Source: Stagonosporopsis chrysanthemi
Taxonomy: Eukaryota > Ascomycota > Dothideomycetes > Pleosporales > Didymellaceae
Direction of reading: 5' to 3'
Assembly: GCA_022560025.1 (NCBI GenBank)
Contig: JAFISE010000003.1
Location: 251,262 to 315,261 of the forward strand
Length of the DNA stretch: 64,000 nucleotides
How positions within the stretch are numbered: position 1 is the stretch's first letter; each line of letters begins with the position of its first letter. The translations under genes were made by a program, and so were the position numbers. The notes beneath the pieces were generated by a model, which had not been told where the DNA came from, made no database searches, and worked only from the letters and a program-made list of their open reading frames with translations. Shown one piece after another: positions 47,279 through 58,854 of this stretch.

Positions 47279-49858
47279 ATGGCGTCAGATCCAGAAACAG
47301 CGAGCGAACAGACACCTCTCTTACGAGGCTCTCAATCAGCGAATTCGCAACATGACCCGGATGTGGAAACAGCCTCTACGGCGTCTTCAACCTTGCCCAA
47401 AAACGAACAACTTGTCGACAGCACAGTAGGCGAGCGCTTGCCGTATAATGATTACACCACGATTGACTGGCTTCATGATCTTGTATGACTGTTCTTCATA
47501 GCTTCAACTACGCGCTAATACGAACAGGTCAAAGACTCATACCGCTTCCGCCAACTCCACTCCATACCCAGCCTGCGCTACAAGCTCCTTGCGCTGCTCG
47601 ACGCGAGCTCAGGATGGATCGCAGTGGTTCTGATCGGTACTTTGACAGCCGTAGTCGCTTTCCTCGTCGACGTTGCGGTAGCCACCGTCGCAGACTGGAA
47701 GATGGGGTACTGCAGCGCCAGCCCATGGAAGAGCCAGGAGAATTGTTGTCGGCAGGACTCACTCAGTTCCTCCATGTCGAGACTTCATATTCTCTCTCAA
47801 GACGGCGATCTAGCCTGCGATGCGTGGCACCCTTGGTCTGAAGACTACGCCAGGAGCTTCGCGGTCTATGTCGCGCTCGCACTGGCCTTTGGCACCATCA
47901 GCTCGAGCGCAACGATGTTGACAAAAAGTCGACTTCCCTCTGCAGAGGTGCCAGACGAGCCGTCCCCGTCGTCTCCTGCAGCCAAACTGAATGGCTCTCG
48001 TGCCTCAACCGGCGAGCGAATTCCTGTACCCACCGAGGGTGGGAAGGTTATGTACATGGCAGCTGGCAGCGGGATTCCCGAGATCAAGACAATTCTAAGC
48101 GGCTTCTCTATTCCCTCGTTCCTATCGTTTCGTGTCCTTGTAGTTAAGGCTTTCGGGGCGGTGTTTGCTGTCAGCACGGGGATGTGTCTTGGAAAGGAGG
48201 GGCCGGTGAGTTCGCTTTGTCGATGCCAGGTGAAATTGCTTGACTCTGATCCTAACTAGTTTGTACACATATCCACGTGCGTGGGTTACTTGGTCGGCAT
48301 GTGCTTCCCAAAGTACAAAGACAATGGACGGAAGATGCGTGAGCTGCTCAGTGCATCCTGTTCTAGCGGTCTGAGTGTGGCCTTCGGCGCACCTATCGGA
48401 GGCGTCTTGTTCAGTTACGAAGAGGTATTCTAGGTACCGAGAGCCTTTTGTGTCGTCGCTGACGGGCCTTAGATCAGCACCTACTTTCCACGCAAAGTAC
48501 TATGGCGGGCATTCCTCTGCAGTCTGACCGCAGCGATTGTCCTCAAACAACTCAACCCAACCGGCACAGGCAAGCTCGTCCTCTTCGAGACCAAGTATGG
48601 CACCGAGTATGAGCCCGTACACTACCTCGTCTTCGTACTGCTCGGTGTGGCAGGTGGCGTCTTCGGCGGCCTTTTCTGCAAACTCAATTTCATATGGAGC
48701 AAGCACTTCCGCAAGATCCCACTTATCAAGGCCAATCCTGTCTTTGAGGTCGGTATTGTTGTACTGGCCACCGCAATGCTTCAGTTTCCGGACCCACTTA
48801 CTCGTGAGCCGGGCGATATCATTATCAAGAACGTCCTCGTCGACTGCAAAGACGATGCCTCTGCACACTCCTTCGTCTGCACTCACGAAGCACAAACCGA
48901 CACCACCAACTGGGCATACGTCGGCTGGCTCACCTACGGCACCCTCACCAAACTCGTCCTCACCATCATCACCTTCGGCTGCAAAGTACCCTCAGGCGTC
49001 ATTATCCCCGCGCTCGACGCCGGTGCACTGTTTGGGCGCCTTGTTGGCTACCTCCTCCCTTACACGCCCAACGATGTGTCCCCCGGCATTTTCGCGCTCG
49101 TTGGTGCCGCCGCCTTCCTCGCAGGCGTATCACGCATGACCATCAGCCTGGCCGTCATCATGTTCGAACTCACCGGCGAACTGTCCTATGTCGTGCCGCA
49201 CATGGTCGCCATCCTCGTGGCAAAATGGATCGCCGACGCCATCTCAGCAGAGGGCGTGTACGACCTCGCCCAGTCAGTCCTCGGCCACCCTTTCCTCGAC
49301 GGCGACGTCGCGCTGCAAGCCGTGCGCAAACAGGGGCTGAGCGTGCGCGCTCTGATCCCGCCAAAACAAACCATGGACGACATCACCGTCGTGATCCCCC
49401 CATGCAACACAGTCCCCTCGTCCCTCCTGCGCCACAAACTGCACCGCCTCCACCAGCGCGGGCTCATGGACGCAGGCCTCGTGCTCGTGCAGTCCCACCC
49501 GCCCTCCACAACCCCAATCCTACAGGGCTACATCTCCCAGCCCGAGCTCGCACACGCCCTCGCCTGCCGCGCCCCGACCATCCCGCTCTCCCCCTCGCAG
49601 CGCGATTTCCGCGTCCGCCTGCTGGCCCACAGCAGCGCCGACGAGCCGCCCGTCGGCATCGAGGTCGATGTCAGCGCGTGCGTGGACCGCGCGCCGCTGG
49701 TGGTGAGTGAAGGTGCGCCGCTGGAGTATGCCGTCGAGATGTTTGCGAAGCTCGGGGTGCGGTGTCTGTGTGTGACTGCCGAGGGGACGGGGGCGTTGGT
49801 CGGCGTGGTGATTAAGAAGCGGGTTGTTGGGTTTGTGGAGGGGCTGAAGGAGGGGTGA
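47279..49858 (+). CDS. CLC-family chloride channel/antiporter with CBS domains
   Basis: Predicted chloride transporter, in fungi usually on Golgi, vacuole or endosome membranes. Four exons (47279-47482, 47528-48205, 48260-48424, 48473-49858; introns 45, 54 and 48 bp) give 810 aa. A soluble N-terminus of ~90 residues precedes the membrane domain. Signature motifs are GSGIPEIK (~248) and GKEGP (~289, with the gating glutamate). The third, usually GxFxP, reads GVIIPALDAG (~524), so the phenylalanine is replaced by isoleucine. The REPGDII region and AAAFLAGVSRMTISLAVIMFELTG also match. A C-terminal pair of CBS domains begins at about 620. A Ser/Pro-rich loop (~200-240) before GSGIP is longer than in yeast Gef1. 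Channel versus proton-coupled exchange was not settled. Confidence 0.92.
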
Positions 49859-50251
49859 GTGGTCAGGGGAGCGAGGAGAGGCGTGAGATGGCTGTTGGTT
49901 TGTTGGGCTGGGGATTGGTCTGCCTGTTAGAGGCGTCGTCTCTGCTGGACTTGACATGGGTATTGCAGTGTGGTGTAGTATGGTATCACTGCTTCCGAGA
50001 TAAGTGTGGATATTGATTATCTCTGTACTCACGGTAGCCGCAAGACGTGCCTTCAATCGACCAGAGCAGCATGGTGTCTGTTAGTTCACTAAAGACAAGC
50101 AAGATACGTCCATGGGAGAAGTATTAAATCTTATATTGGTGAGCTGCCAGCCCTTCCAAGCCGACCCGGTCTAGGCAAATCCGCCCGAACAATGGAAACA
50201 CTCATTCATGCACGCATTCCTCTTTGTCTATCCTATGATACAAACGCACGC
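49859..50251. other. Convergent 3' region, CLC / acl2
   Basis: About 390 bp between converging genes, presumably the 3' UTRs. Nothing else seen. Confidence 0.5.
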
Positions 50252-52171
50252 TTAACCGGAGAATTCCTTGATGTCTGTTGTCTTGCCGGGGATGAGCGCG
50301 AGTGGCACAATACCAGAGACGTGCATCTCGGGACCGTAGACGTGCATGTTAAGGCCGAGCTCCTGGCCGACGTTCTTGATGTTCTTGAGACCCTCCTGGT
50401 AGTTGGGACCAGCACGGCGGATCCAGATCTGCACCTTGTGCTCGTTGAGCGAGCCGGCGACCTCCCGCAGGGCGCGGATGACACCCTTGAAGGTGGAGGC
50501 GACGTTGGTGAAGTTGGCAATACCACCGCCGATGAACAGGACCTTACCCTCGGGGTGCTGGGGCGCACGCAGCATCAGGTCGAGCACTGTTCGTGCGTAG
50601 TGGAAGGTCTGTGTCTCTGTGGGAGCACCAGAGTACTCGCCGTAGTTGGCAAGCTCGCCGGCAAAGCCGGCAGAGGCGATGGCGTCGGCGTAGACGACGG
50701 AAGCACCACCACCAGCGACGAGGGTCCAGACACGGCCGGTGGAGTTGAGGATGGTGAGCTTGAGGGAAGCACCAGTCTTGGCATCCATCTCGGCGATGTA
50801 GGCCTCCTCCTTGCTCATCTCACGACCGAAGGGGGCAGGGAACTCCATGGGGGGACCGACATCGATGGTAGTCTTAGCGTCCTTGGAGGGAGCAAGCGGG
50901 ATGCCGAGCGCAGTTGCGCTGCGAGCAATAGCCCACTTGGCACCGCACTCGAACTCAGCAGTCTGGTCGAGCTTGGCAGCAAGGTCGAGGAAGTGGACCT
51001 CAGCAGAGGTCTTCTCCTCGTTGGGGATGACGACGAGAGGGTTGATCTCGAGGTAGCTTGTGTGGTGTTAGCAAGGAACACTGCTTGGGATGTGTGGGAC
51101 TCACGTGAACTGGCAGTCAACGTAGACGGCGTACAGCCTCGAGATGAAGTCGACGAGGACATTGTGAACACCTTGGGGAACCTTCTTCAGGAGAGTGGCA
51201 GCAATCTCCTCGTTGGAAGGGTACTCCTTCAGGTCGACGGGGATGAGGAGCTTCTCAGCCTTCTCATCGACATCACCGACATCGACACCACCCTCGTGGG
51301 TGAAGAGGATCCAATCACCCTAGGCGGGATCAGCAGGCGCTCTGATTGGTGCAACAGAGCCGCAACACCAGCAGCAAATTAAGCAAGCAAAAAGGGAAGG
51401 CAGGTTGACATGTGAAAGGAACGTGCGTATCGCAACGAGGACAAGTGGGTCGGCTGCGCTTCCCTTCGTCCGGCCGGCCTCTGAACAAAAGCAGACGCAG
51501 ACCCGGCTTGGGCCTAATCCGCCCTCACTTTTGCTGCAGCACCAAAAATGTCGTTTGCCCACGGCCGAGCAGACGAATTTCCCTCCTCGAACGGAGCACG
51601 CCCACGGTGAAGGGCACGACAGCCAACGACGGCCAAATACAGAACAAAGGCGGAAAGCAAGAGCACGACGCAAAAATGACGGCGAAACGAAAATAAACGC
51701 GATGATGGCAGGAAAAGGAGCTGAACGTACCTCGCGCACGGAGTTGATGTTGATGTAGTACTCGGTGTCCTGGGGGTGAGGAACGAAGGGCTCGACCAGG
51801 AACTGCCTCAGGACGCCCTCGACTGTCTCGACCTGCTGTGCCTTGCCTGCGCGCGCATGGACCCACTCACGAGCCTCGGGCCAGGTCTTGTTCAGGGCCA
51901 GCAGGCCGCTCTTGCCTCGCCTCTTGATGAGCTGATCTGGCTTTGCGACGAACTTGGCGCCGGGGGCCAGCAGCCACGGGTATGTGGCCTCGGCCTGGTC
52001 CAGCACGCCCTTGACGTCTGCATCGGCCGCAAAGTACAGCGACGCCAGCTTGGGCGGAGCATTGTGTGTGGCGGAGGCAGGCAGAGGAGTGGGCTTGATG
52101 ACAGGAGCGCGGGTGAGGTGGTAGTTGAGGATGGCCTTGCCGTCGGCCTCGAGGATGGATTTGGCAGACAT
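50252..52171 (-). CDS. acl2: ATP-citrate lyase subunit 2 (acl2)
   Basis: Cytosolic ATP-citrate lyase makes acetyl-CoA and oxaloacetate from citrate, CoA and ATP. This subunit corresponds to the N-terminal part of the animal enzyme (ATP-grasp and citrate-binding regions). Three exons: 51731-52171, 51105-51319 and 50252-51056, giving 486 aa. Landmarks are MSAKSILEADGKAIL, KPDQLIKRRGKSGLL, EYYININSVRE joined to GDWILFTHEGG, FTYLEINPL and VLFIGGGIANFTNV. Intron 2 (51057-51104) is 48 bp. Intron 1 (51320-51730) is 411 bp, by far the longest in the window. It is a multiple of three and open in frame until its last three bases (TAG). The gene is divergent from acl1, its partner subunit. Confidence 0.96.
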
Positions 52172-53355
52172 TGTGTGTGGAGGGTGAAGGGCGGAGGGTG
52201 GAGGGTGGACTGCGCAGAGTGAGTATGCAGCGGGAGGGTGAATTGGCCTTTGAGGACGGGTCGAAAGGTCAATGCAGAAAGAAGAGCTGGGAAGCCGGTG
52301 TGGAACCCGACGATAATTCCGAGACAGGCGCTACGGCAGGCAGGCCTTGTGAGCGATGGAGTAAGAGCAGGAAGCAAGAGCAGGCCGCAGAGCAGGACGC
52401 AGAGCAGGACGCAGAGCAGAGCAGAGCAGAGCAGGAACAGAAAGCAGGAGCGAGGACCAGGCCACGTACCTATATTGTGTTGAGAATGGGAGGCACGCAC
52501 AGCAAGAGGCAGAGCAAAACAGAGTGGGATGGGACCGGCAGCGGAGGGGCGTGCCAGCGAGGGGTGAGCTCAGTAATTGGGGCAGCGGGCAGCGGTCTGC
52601 TGTTTTTTGCGTTGAGCGTCGCCCGGCAGGGTTGCTGGCGCTGCAGGCTAGCCCGCGCTAGGCCGCGTTGGGCGTTCGGCGGGTTTCCCCTCCCAGGGGT
52701 GTGCGCACATCGCGGCGCGGGCAGCAGCAAGCAGCAGCAGCAGCGCGAGGCCCAACGGCCCCCAGAGGCCGCCCCTCCAGCTGGCTATCGGCGCATTTGC
52801 GCTGCCGGCCCCCCAGCAGAGATATCAACAGCGCCGTGCCCCCGCCGCGCCCCCAATGGGCAGCCGCACCGCGCTGCTGCCCCCCGCTCCCGAGCTGCGA
52901 GCAGTCATACGGCGCATACGAGTACAAGGTACACGGCTCCTCACCGCCCGGTGGCGCCGCGCGCCGGCGTTAGCCCCAACAACGCAAAGGCGAGCAGGGT
53001 CCTCAACACCGCCGAAAAGAAGCATAGAGGGCCCATCGTTTCTTCGGGAATTCTCGCCAGCTCGCCCAGCTTCGCAACCTCTTCCCTTTTCATCCCAAGC
53101 CACTCCGCTGCTGTGCCCGCGCCCTGGCACGCTCTCCATAAGGTGTGTCTGCGTACTCCCCTCCGTCTGCTATTTTTTCGGCCTCCGCACCACGCCCTGC
53201 CTCACGTCAGAACCACGCCTGCGTGCCTCCGCCATTGCATTGCTCGCGCCCCAGCTGCATCGCCGGCACCCTCTCACCACACCACGCTGACTGCCTTCGC
53301 TCATTAGACCTTCCTCCCCCGCTTCTGCTCCTTCAATTGCACTCGCCCGGCCACG
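52172..53355. promoter_or_regulatory. Bidirectional promoter of the acl2/acl1 pair
   Basis: 1184 bp separate the two start codons. It holds a purine-rich imperfect repeat of GAGCAG/GACGCA units at about 52387-52435 and a CAGCAG-rich stretch near 52722-52743. The acl1 side (53060-53355) is strongly pyrimidine-rich. A shared control region fits the need for equal amounts of the two subunits. A 378-codon open frame across it (52171-53307 +) has no protein character. Confidence 0.65.
52387..52435. repeat. Imperfect GAGCAG/GACGCA tandem repeat
   Basis: Alternating GCAGAGCAGGAC and GCAGAGCAGA units run across these positions, ending in four consecutive AGAGC-type units. It is located 216-264 bp from the acl2 start, within the shared acl promoter. 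Confidence 0.75.
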
Positions 53356-55513
53356 ATGCCTTCCGCCGCGCCCGCCAACGGCGCTGTCCCCAACCAGGCC
53401 TCGACCTCGTCCGAGGGCCTGTCTGCCAACGACAACATCCGTCGTTTCGAGGCTCCCAGCCGCGCGCTGACGCCGCCGCCCTCGCACACCCTCTTCCACC
53501 CCAAGACACGATGCTTCGTCTAGTAGGTGCTGCCTCTTGTGCAATCCCAGGCCGCGACTAACAGGAGCAGCGGTCTGCAGCCCCGCGCCGTCCAGGGCAT
53601 GCTCGACTTCGACTTCATCTGCAAGCGCAAGCAGCCCTCGGTGGCCGGTATCATCTACACATTCGGCGGCCAGTTCGTCAGCAAGATGTACGTCTCGTGA
53701 TTTCTCCTGCTGCAGCAATCGAGTACTGACAGCACCAGGTACTGGGGCACCAGCGAGACGCTTCTCCCCGTCTACCAGTCCGTTGAGAAGGCCATGGCCA
53801 AGCACAGCGACGTCGACACCGTCGTCAACTTCGCCTCGTCCCGTTCCGTCTTCCAGTCCACCATGGAGCTGCTCGAGTACCCCCAGATCAAGTCGATTGC
53901 CATCATCGCTGAGGGTGTCCCCGAGCGCCGTGCTCGCGAGATCCTGCATGTTGCTCAGAAGAAGGGCGTCACCATCATCGGTCCCGCTACCGTTGGTGGC
54001 ATCAAGCCCGGTGCGTTCAAGATCGGCAACACTGGTGGTATGATGGACAACATCGTTGCCTCCAAGCTCTACCGCCCCGGCTCCGTCTCATACGTCTCCA
54101 AGTCTGGAGGTATGTCCAACGAGCTGAACAACATTATTGCCAACACCACAGACGGCGTCCTCGAGGGCGTTGCCATTGGTGGTGACAGGTACCCCGGTAC
54201 TACTTTCATCGACCACGCTCTGCGTTACCAGGCCGACCCCGACTGCAAGATCATCGTCATCCTCGGTGAGGTCGGTGGTGTCGAGGAGTACCGCGTCATC
54301 GAGGCCGTCAAGTCTGGCCAGATCACCAAGCCCATTGTTGCCTGGGCCATTGGTACCGTTGCCGGTATGCTCAAGACTGAGGTCCAGTTTGGTCACGCTG
54401 GCTCCTTCGCCAACTCCCAGCTCGAGACTGCCACAGTCAAGAACAAGTCCATGCGCGAGGCTGGCATCTACGTCCCCGAGACCTTTGAGGAGATGCCTGG
54501 TACCCTTGCCCAGGTCTACGAGAAGCTCGTCAAGGACGGCACAATCATCCCCAAGCCCGAGCCCATCGTCCCCAAGATCCCCATCGACTACTCGTGGGCG
54601 CAGGAGCTTGGCCTCATCCGCAAGCCCGCTGCTTTCATCTCCACCATCTCCGACGACCGTGGTCAGGAGCTTCTGTACGCCGGTATGCCCATCTCCGATG
54701 TCTTCAGGGAAGAGATCGGTATCGGTGGTGTCATGTCGCTGCTGTGGTTCCGCCGCCGCCTGCCCAACTACGCCAGCCGCTTCCTCGAGATGGTCCTCAT
54801 GCTCACTGCTGACCACGGCCCGGCCGTGTCTGGTGCCATGAACACCATCATCACCACCCGTGCCGGCAAGGACCTGATCTCCGCGCTTGTCTCTGGTCTT
54901 CTGACCATTGGTTCGCGATTCGGTGGTGCCCTCGACGGCGCCGCTGAGGAGTTCAGCAAGGCTTTCGACAAGGGTCTCTCTCCCCGTGACTTCGTCGACA
55001 CCATGCGCAAGGAGAACAAGCTGAGTAAGTTCTGAAACAGTGAGCGTTTTGTGCAAATCTGACAAATTTTTTCTAGTCCCCGGTATCGGCCACAGGATCA
55101 AGTCCCGCAACAACCCCGATCTTCGTGTCGAGCTCGTCAAGGAGTACGTCAAGAAGAACTTCCCCAGCAGCAAGCTGCTCGACTATGCCCTCGCTGTCGA
55201 GAGCGTCACAACATCCAAGAAGGACAACCTCATCCTCAACGTCGATGGCTGCATTGCTGTCTGCTTTGTCGATCTTGTCCGCAACAGCGGCTCGTTCACT
55301 CCTGAGGAGGCCGAGGACTACCTCAAGATGGGTGTCCTCAACGGCCTGTTCGTGCTCGGTCGCTCGATCGGTCTGATTGCCCATTTCCTCGACCAGAAGC
55401 GCCTGCGCACTGGTCTGTACAGGCATCCCTGGGACGACATCACCTACCTCCTGCCCTCCCTGCAGGCGGGTGGTGCGCCAGGTGCTGAGGGCCGTGTTGA
55501 GGTCAGCTTGTAG
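53356..55513 (+). CDS. acl1: ATP-citrate lyase subunit 1 (acl1)
   Basis: Large subunit, equivalent to the C-terminal part of animal ATP-citrate lyase: CoA-binding and ligase domains followed by a citrate-synthase-like domain. Four exons (53356-53522, 53571-53687, 53739-55024, 55077-55513; introns 48, 51 and 52 bp) give 668 aa. Motifs include FVYGLQPRAVQGMLDFDF, TVVNFASSRS, GPATVGGIKPGAFKIGNTGG and VSKSGGMSNELNN. The phosphohistidine site is TEVQFGHAGSFA (about residue 312). The citrate-synthase-like part shows ADHGPAVSGAMNTI and PGIGHRIKS. Codon use is highly biased to C-ending codons, indicating strong expression. It is divergent from acl2. Confidence 0.97.
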
Positions 55514-55989
55514 ATGGGGCGGAAAATTGTGGAGATTTCATGCGTTCCACTCGCTTGATGTTTGACGAAAGGAACAGGAACAGAATCAGGAACAGGCGTT
55601 CTGAGCGCGCTAGACAGGCCTTACACAGACTTGTGGGCTTTGTAGCATACCCGCCGGCTGTGGGCGGAGATACAATATTTTAATGCCATACGACTACACG
55701 TACAATATCCTGATGACGTAGCTCTTGTCGACGCTGATGAATGTTTACAATGTGTTGTTGAACAGCATGCGTTACAGCCTGCCAACTCTTCCCTCCTCGC
55801 ACAACATCCAGCCTCATCACCCATGTGCGCCGCACACGCAGGTACTCCCGGAGCACGGTCGCACTGCACCGCGTGCCTGACCCACCCATGCCCATCGAAC
55901 TGTACCACCCGCCTGCGCTGCACGTCATGACTTTAGCGCTCGGTATCTATTACAAGCGACGGCTGGCGGGTGGGCATGAGGAGGTGTAC

Positions 55990-56011
55990 TAAGTGTAAGT
56001 GTAAGTGTAAG
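55990..56011. repeat. TAAGTG microsatellite, 3.7 copies
   Basis: Perfect hexamer repeat over 22 bp. The unit is unlike the fungal telomere repeat TTAGGG, so it is not taken as interstitial telomere sequence. Confidence 0.85.
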
Positions 56012-56616
56012 CATCGGCGTAGACCAGTGTAGACTAAAAAAAAATCGGCACAGTGGTGGATCGGCACAATGGTGGTGGGGGCGGGCGGGACAGGGTGGAG
56101 GACCGAAGGCTTCCCATCACTTCCCAGGCCAGTCCCCTCCTCTGTCCTCTCTACCAGACATTATGTATATAGTATATACGCCAATATGCCCTCCTGCTGG
56201 TACCAAGCGGCCCTGACAGGACGGCGCCCCCCTGTCGCGCCCGAGACACGCATGCGCCGTGCGACTGTGGACGGGCGTTGGGGAATGCAGGAGCTGCTTA
56301 ATTTTCTTTCCGGATGCGGTGCGGAGCGACGAGTTGACGTCGGGCGTAGGGCTGGCATCCCTTTGTACGGCAACCAGCATTGTTTGTTATTTGTATGGCA
56401 CGGCGACTTTGCGCATAGCATCGCACAGCACAGCACAGCACATGCGAGATGTAAGAGGGCTATGAAAAGGCGTGATCGTGATAACTCAAGCTTTGCCGAT
56501 TCGGCGCGCATGCGGGATGATGGATGGCGTGGTAGGGGAGGAGGGGCGTGACTGGCGAGCTGGAGCTACCCCTCCCTCTCCGTAAGTTGGAGCTTGGGAG
56601 AGCTGGTGTGGGATTA

Positions 56617-56629
56617 GGGGGGGGGGGGG
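56617..56629. repeat. Poly-G tract, 13 bases
   Basis: An uninterrupted run of G between 56617 and 56629. Length in the true genome may vary because such runs are prone to sequencing error. Confidence 0.8.
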
Positions 56630-57031
56630 CGGAGAGCTGTAGCTGTATCTCGACGACAACGCGACATGGGAAAAAGCACGAAAGAGTGGATACAAGGAAG
56701 GTGTTGGTCCCCACTTAAACACCATCTCGTGTACACATACACGCACACACCGCTTGGAGTGTGCTCCAGCCGTCTATGTATGGTCGTTCTCGAGCGTGTA
56801 GGCCCGATGAGATCATAGCCCTACGCCTAGCTAAGCTCAAGGCGTGCCTTTGTGCTGGTGCTGGCTGTCAGCTCCTAGCCGAAGGCTGCATGCGAGCTCG
56901 TGGCCTGCCGGATGGATAAGTAGCTGCAGCTGCCCTTGGATCTGGGGGACGCAGCCTTGTTGCTGGTGAATCCCCTTGCGCTGGATTTCCGCCCCGGCAT
57001 TTGTCTATCAGCTCGCTCGTTGACTTGAACT

Positions 57032-58854
57032 ATGCTCGCGCTGCCGCTGCTTCTGGCTTCGGCCGTGCGTGTCGCTGCCCAGCAAACAGACACCTACCAC
57101 CCCCATGGCGCATTCGCATTCATCCGCTCGGGAGAGCACACGCCCGTGCTGGCCGACGCGTCGCAGGTGCTGACCGCCCTGGGCGCGCAGCAGATGTACG
57201 AGCTGGGCCAGGCGCTGCGCGCGCGCTGGATTGCCAGCTCCGGCGCCGCCAGATTGGGGCGCGAGAGCATCGCCAACATGTCCGTGGACATGCTGAACAA
57301 CGACCAGATCTCCGTGCAGACGCTGGACGCGCAGTATCTGGTGTCGTCTGCGCAGGCCTTCATGCAGGGCATGTATCCCCCGAATGCGCTGGGTGACGGC
57401 AGCGCACTTGGCGACGAGACGGGCCTGCTGGCAAATGGCTCGACGGTTCAGGCGCCGCTGGATGGGTACCAGTATGCGACTGTGCAGTCCTTCGGCCCGT
57501 TTGCGTACAACTCGATTTACATTGCGGGCAACCAGAACTGTCCCGAGTCGAAGCGGGAGTCGATGCAGTATACGGTTTCTGATCGCTTTCGGGAGACCAA
57601 GACGGCCAGCCGGCAGACGTATGATCTTATGCAGACGAGCTGGTTTCAGGGAAATCTGCTGGACGACCAGATGTATACAGTTGTGCCACCAATTTGGAAG
57701 ACTGACGGCTGACAATATGCAGAGAGTATGACAACGCCCTCGAGATCTGGGACTGGATCTCATATCAATACACACACAATCGCACCATCTACGAGCGCCT
57801 CACCGGCAGCCCCGTCTATACGGGCGTCTACAATGCGACCCGGTACTACGCCGACGAGTATGCATGGAACTTCTGGGGCAATACGGCGTCTTCAAGAAAC
57901 GACTCTGATGCCCAAGCTACGGGTGGCATGACGCTCGCTGCGAAGATCCTGAGCCAGTTTCAGGGAATTGTCAACGACCGCCAAAACAACTCTTCCTCTG
58001 GCCCCGGCATGTCCCAGCCCCTCACTCTCCTCTTTGGCGACTACGACCCCATGATCAACCTTCTCAGCCTGATGCTGATGGACACGCGGGATGCGAATTT
58101 CCGCGCGATTCCCCCCTGGGCGTCCGCCATGATCTTCGAACTTTACTCCACAGGTGCTGACGGGTCGTTTCCCCAGGACGAGGAGGACTTGTATGTGCGC
58201 TTCTACTTCCACAACGGGACAACAGACTTCAACGACCAGCTCCTCGGGTTCCCTATGTTCAACCGCGGACTCGACGCCACAGCGATGCGGTGGGCAGACT
58301 TCACCACCATGTTCTCGCGCATCATGATGCAAACCATCGCCGAATGGTGCGCCTCGTGCAATGCACCAAGTCTATTCTGCACCGGCGTCGACACCGACAC
58401 CATCATCGTCATGAACCCCAAAGCGCAGCGCGCAAAAACCTACCCTGTCTCCCCGCCCGTCGCAGGCGCCATCGGCGCCATCGTCTCCCTCGCCGTCGCG
58501 GGCCTCCTCTTCGCCCTCGCCATGCTGCTCGGCGGCGTGCGCTTCCACCGCGCGTCCCCGCGCCGCAAACCCGCCCTCGGCGGCTTCAAAGGCTCCGCCA
58601 AACTGGCGTCGGACCCGGACCTGGCCAACCTCGCTAAAAGCGGCGCACTGCCCGCGGGCGTTGTCAGTTTCGGCGGCGCCACGGCGAATGCGGAGCAGGC
58701 GAAGACCAGGCATGAGAGGGTGGGCAGCTGGGAGTTGAGGCAGAAGGAGTGGAAGAGTGGGGATATGGGGGAGGGGTTTCCCAGTCCGAGGGAGAGCTTT
58801 GAGGGGATTGATGGTGTGGTTGGGAGGCCGATGGAGCCGAGGGAGAGTGTGTGA
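57032..58854 (+). CDS. Histidine-phosphatase-fold protein, secreted and membrane-anchored, probably inactive
   Basis: Two exons (57032-57672, 57723-58854; intron 50 bp) give 590 aa. It has a signal peptide (MLALPLLLASAVRVAAQ), an extracellular domain of the histidine acid phosphatase clade, one membrane span at about 460-483 (AGAIGAIVSLAVAGLLFALAML) and a cytosolic tail of ~100 residues. The catalytic RHGxRxP motif is replaced by RSGEHTP: the phosphate-accepting His is Ser and the next Arg is His. The late HD motif reads YD in FGDYDPMINLL. Several N-glycosylation-type sites (NMS, NGS, NAT, NNS, NGT) fit an extracellular domain. The fold is inferred from motif positions and family order. Enzyme activity is unlikely; a binding or sensing role is possible. 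Confidence 0.82.

Larger units (their letters stand above)
55514..57031. other. Intergenic, 1.5 kb, low-complexity tracts
   Basis: Downstream of acl1 and upstream of the phosphatase-like gene. It contains a TAAGTG microsatellite at 55990-56011 and a 13-G run at 56617-56629. Open frames on either strand show no recognisable protein features. Confidence 0.5.

Noticed and set aside
50192..51382. 396-codon open frame antisense to acl2
   Set aside because: Same codon-bias effect; the sense strand is an unmistakable acl2.
54088..55173. 361-codon open frame antisense to acl1
   Set aside because: Same codon-bias effect; it spans an acl1 intron as well, which a real antisense gene would not need to do in this way.
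55990..56011. Interstitial telomere repeat
   Set aside because: The unit TAAGTG is not the TTAGGG repeat of filamentous fungi.
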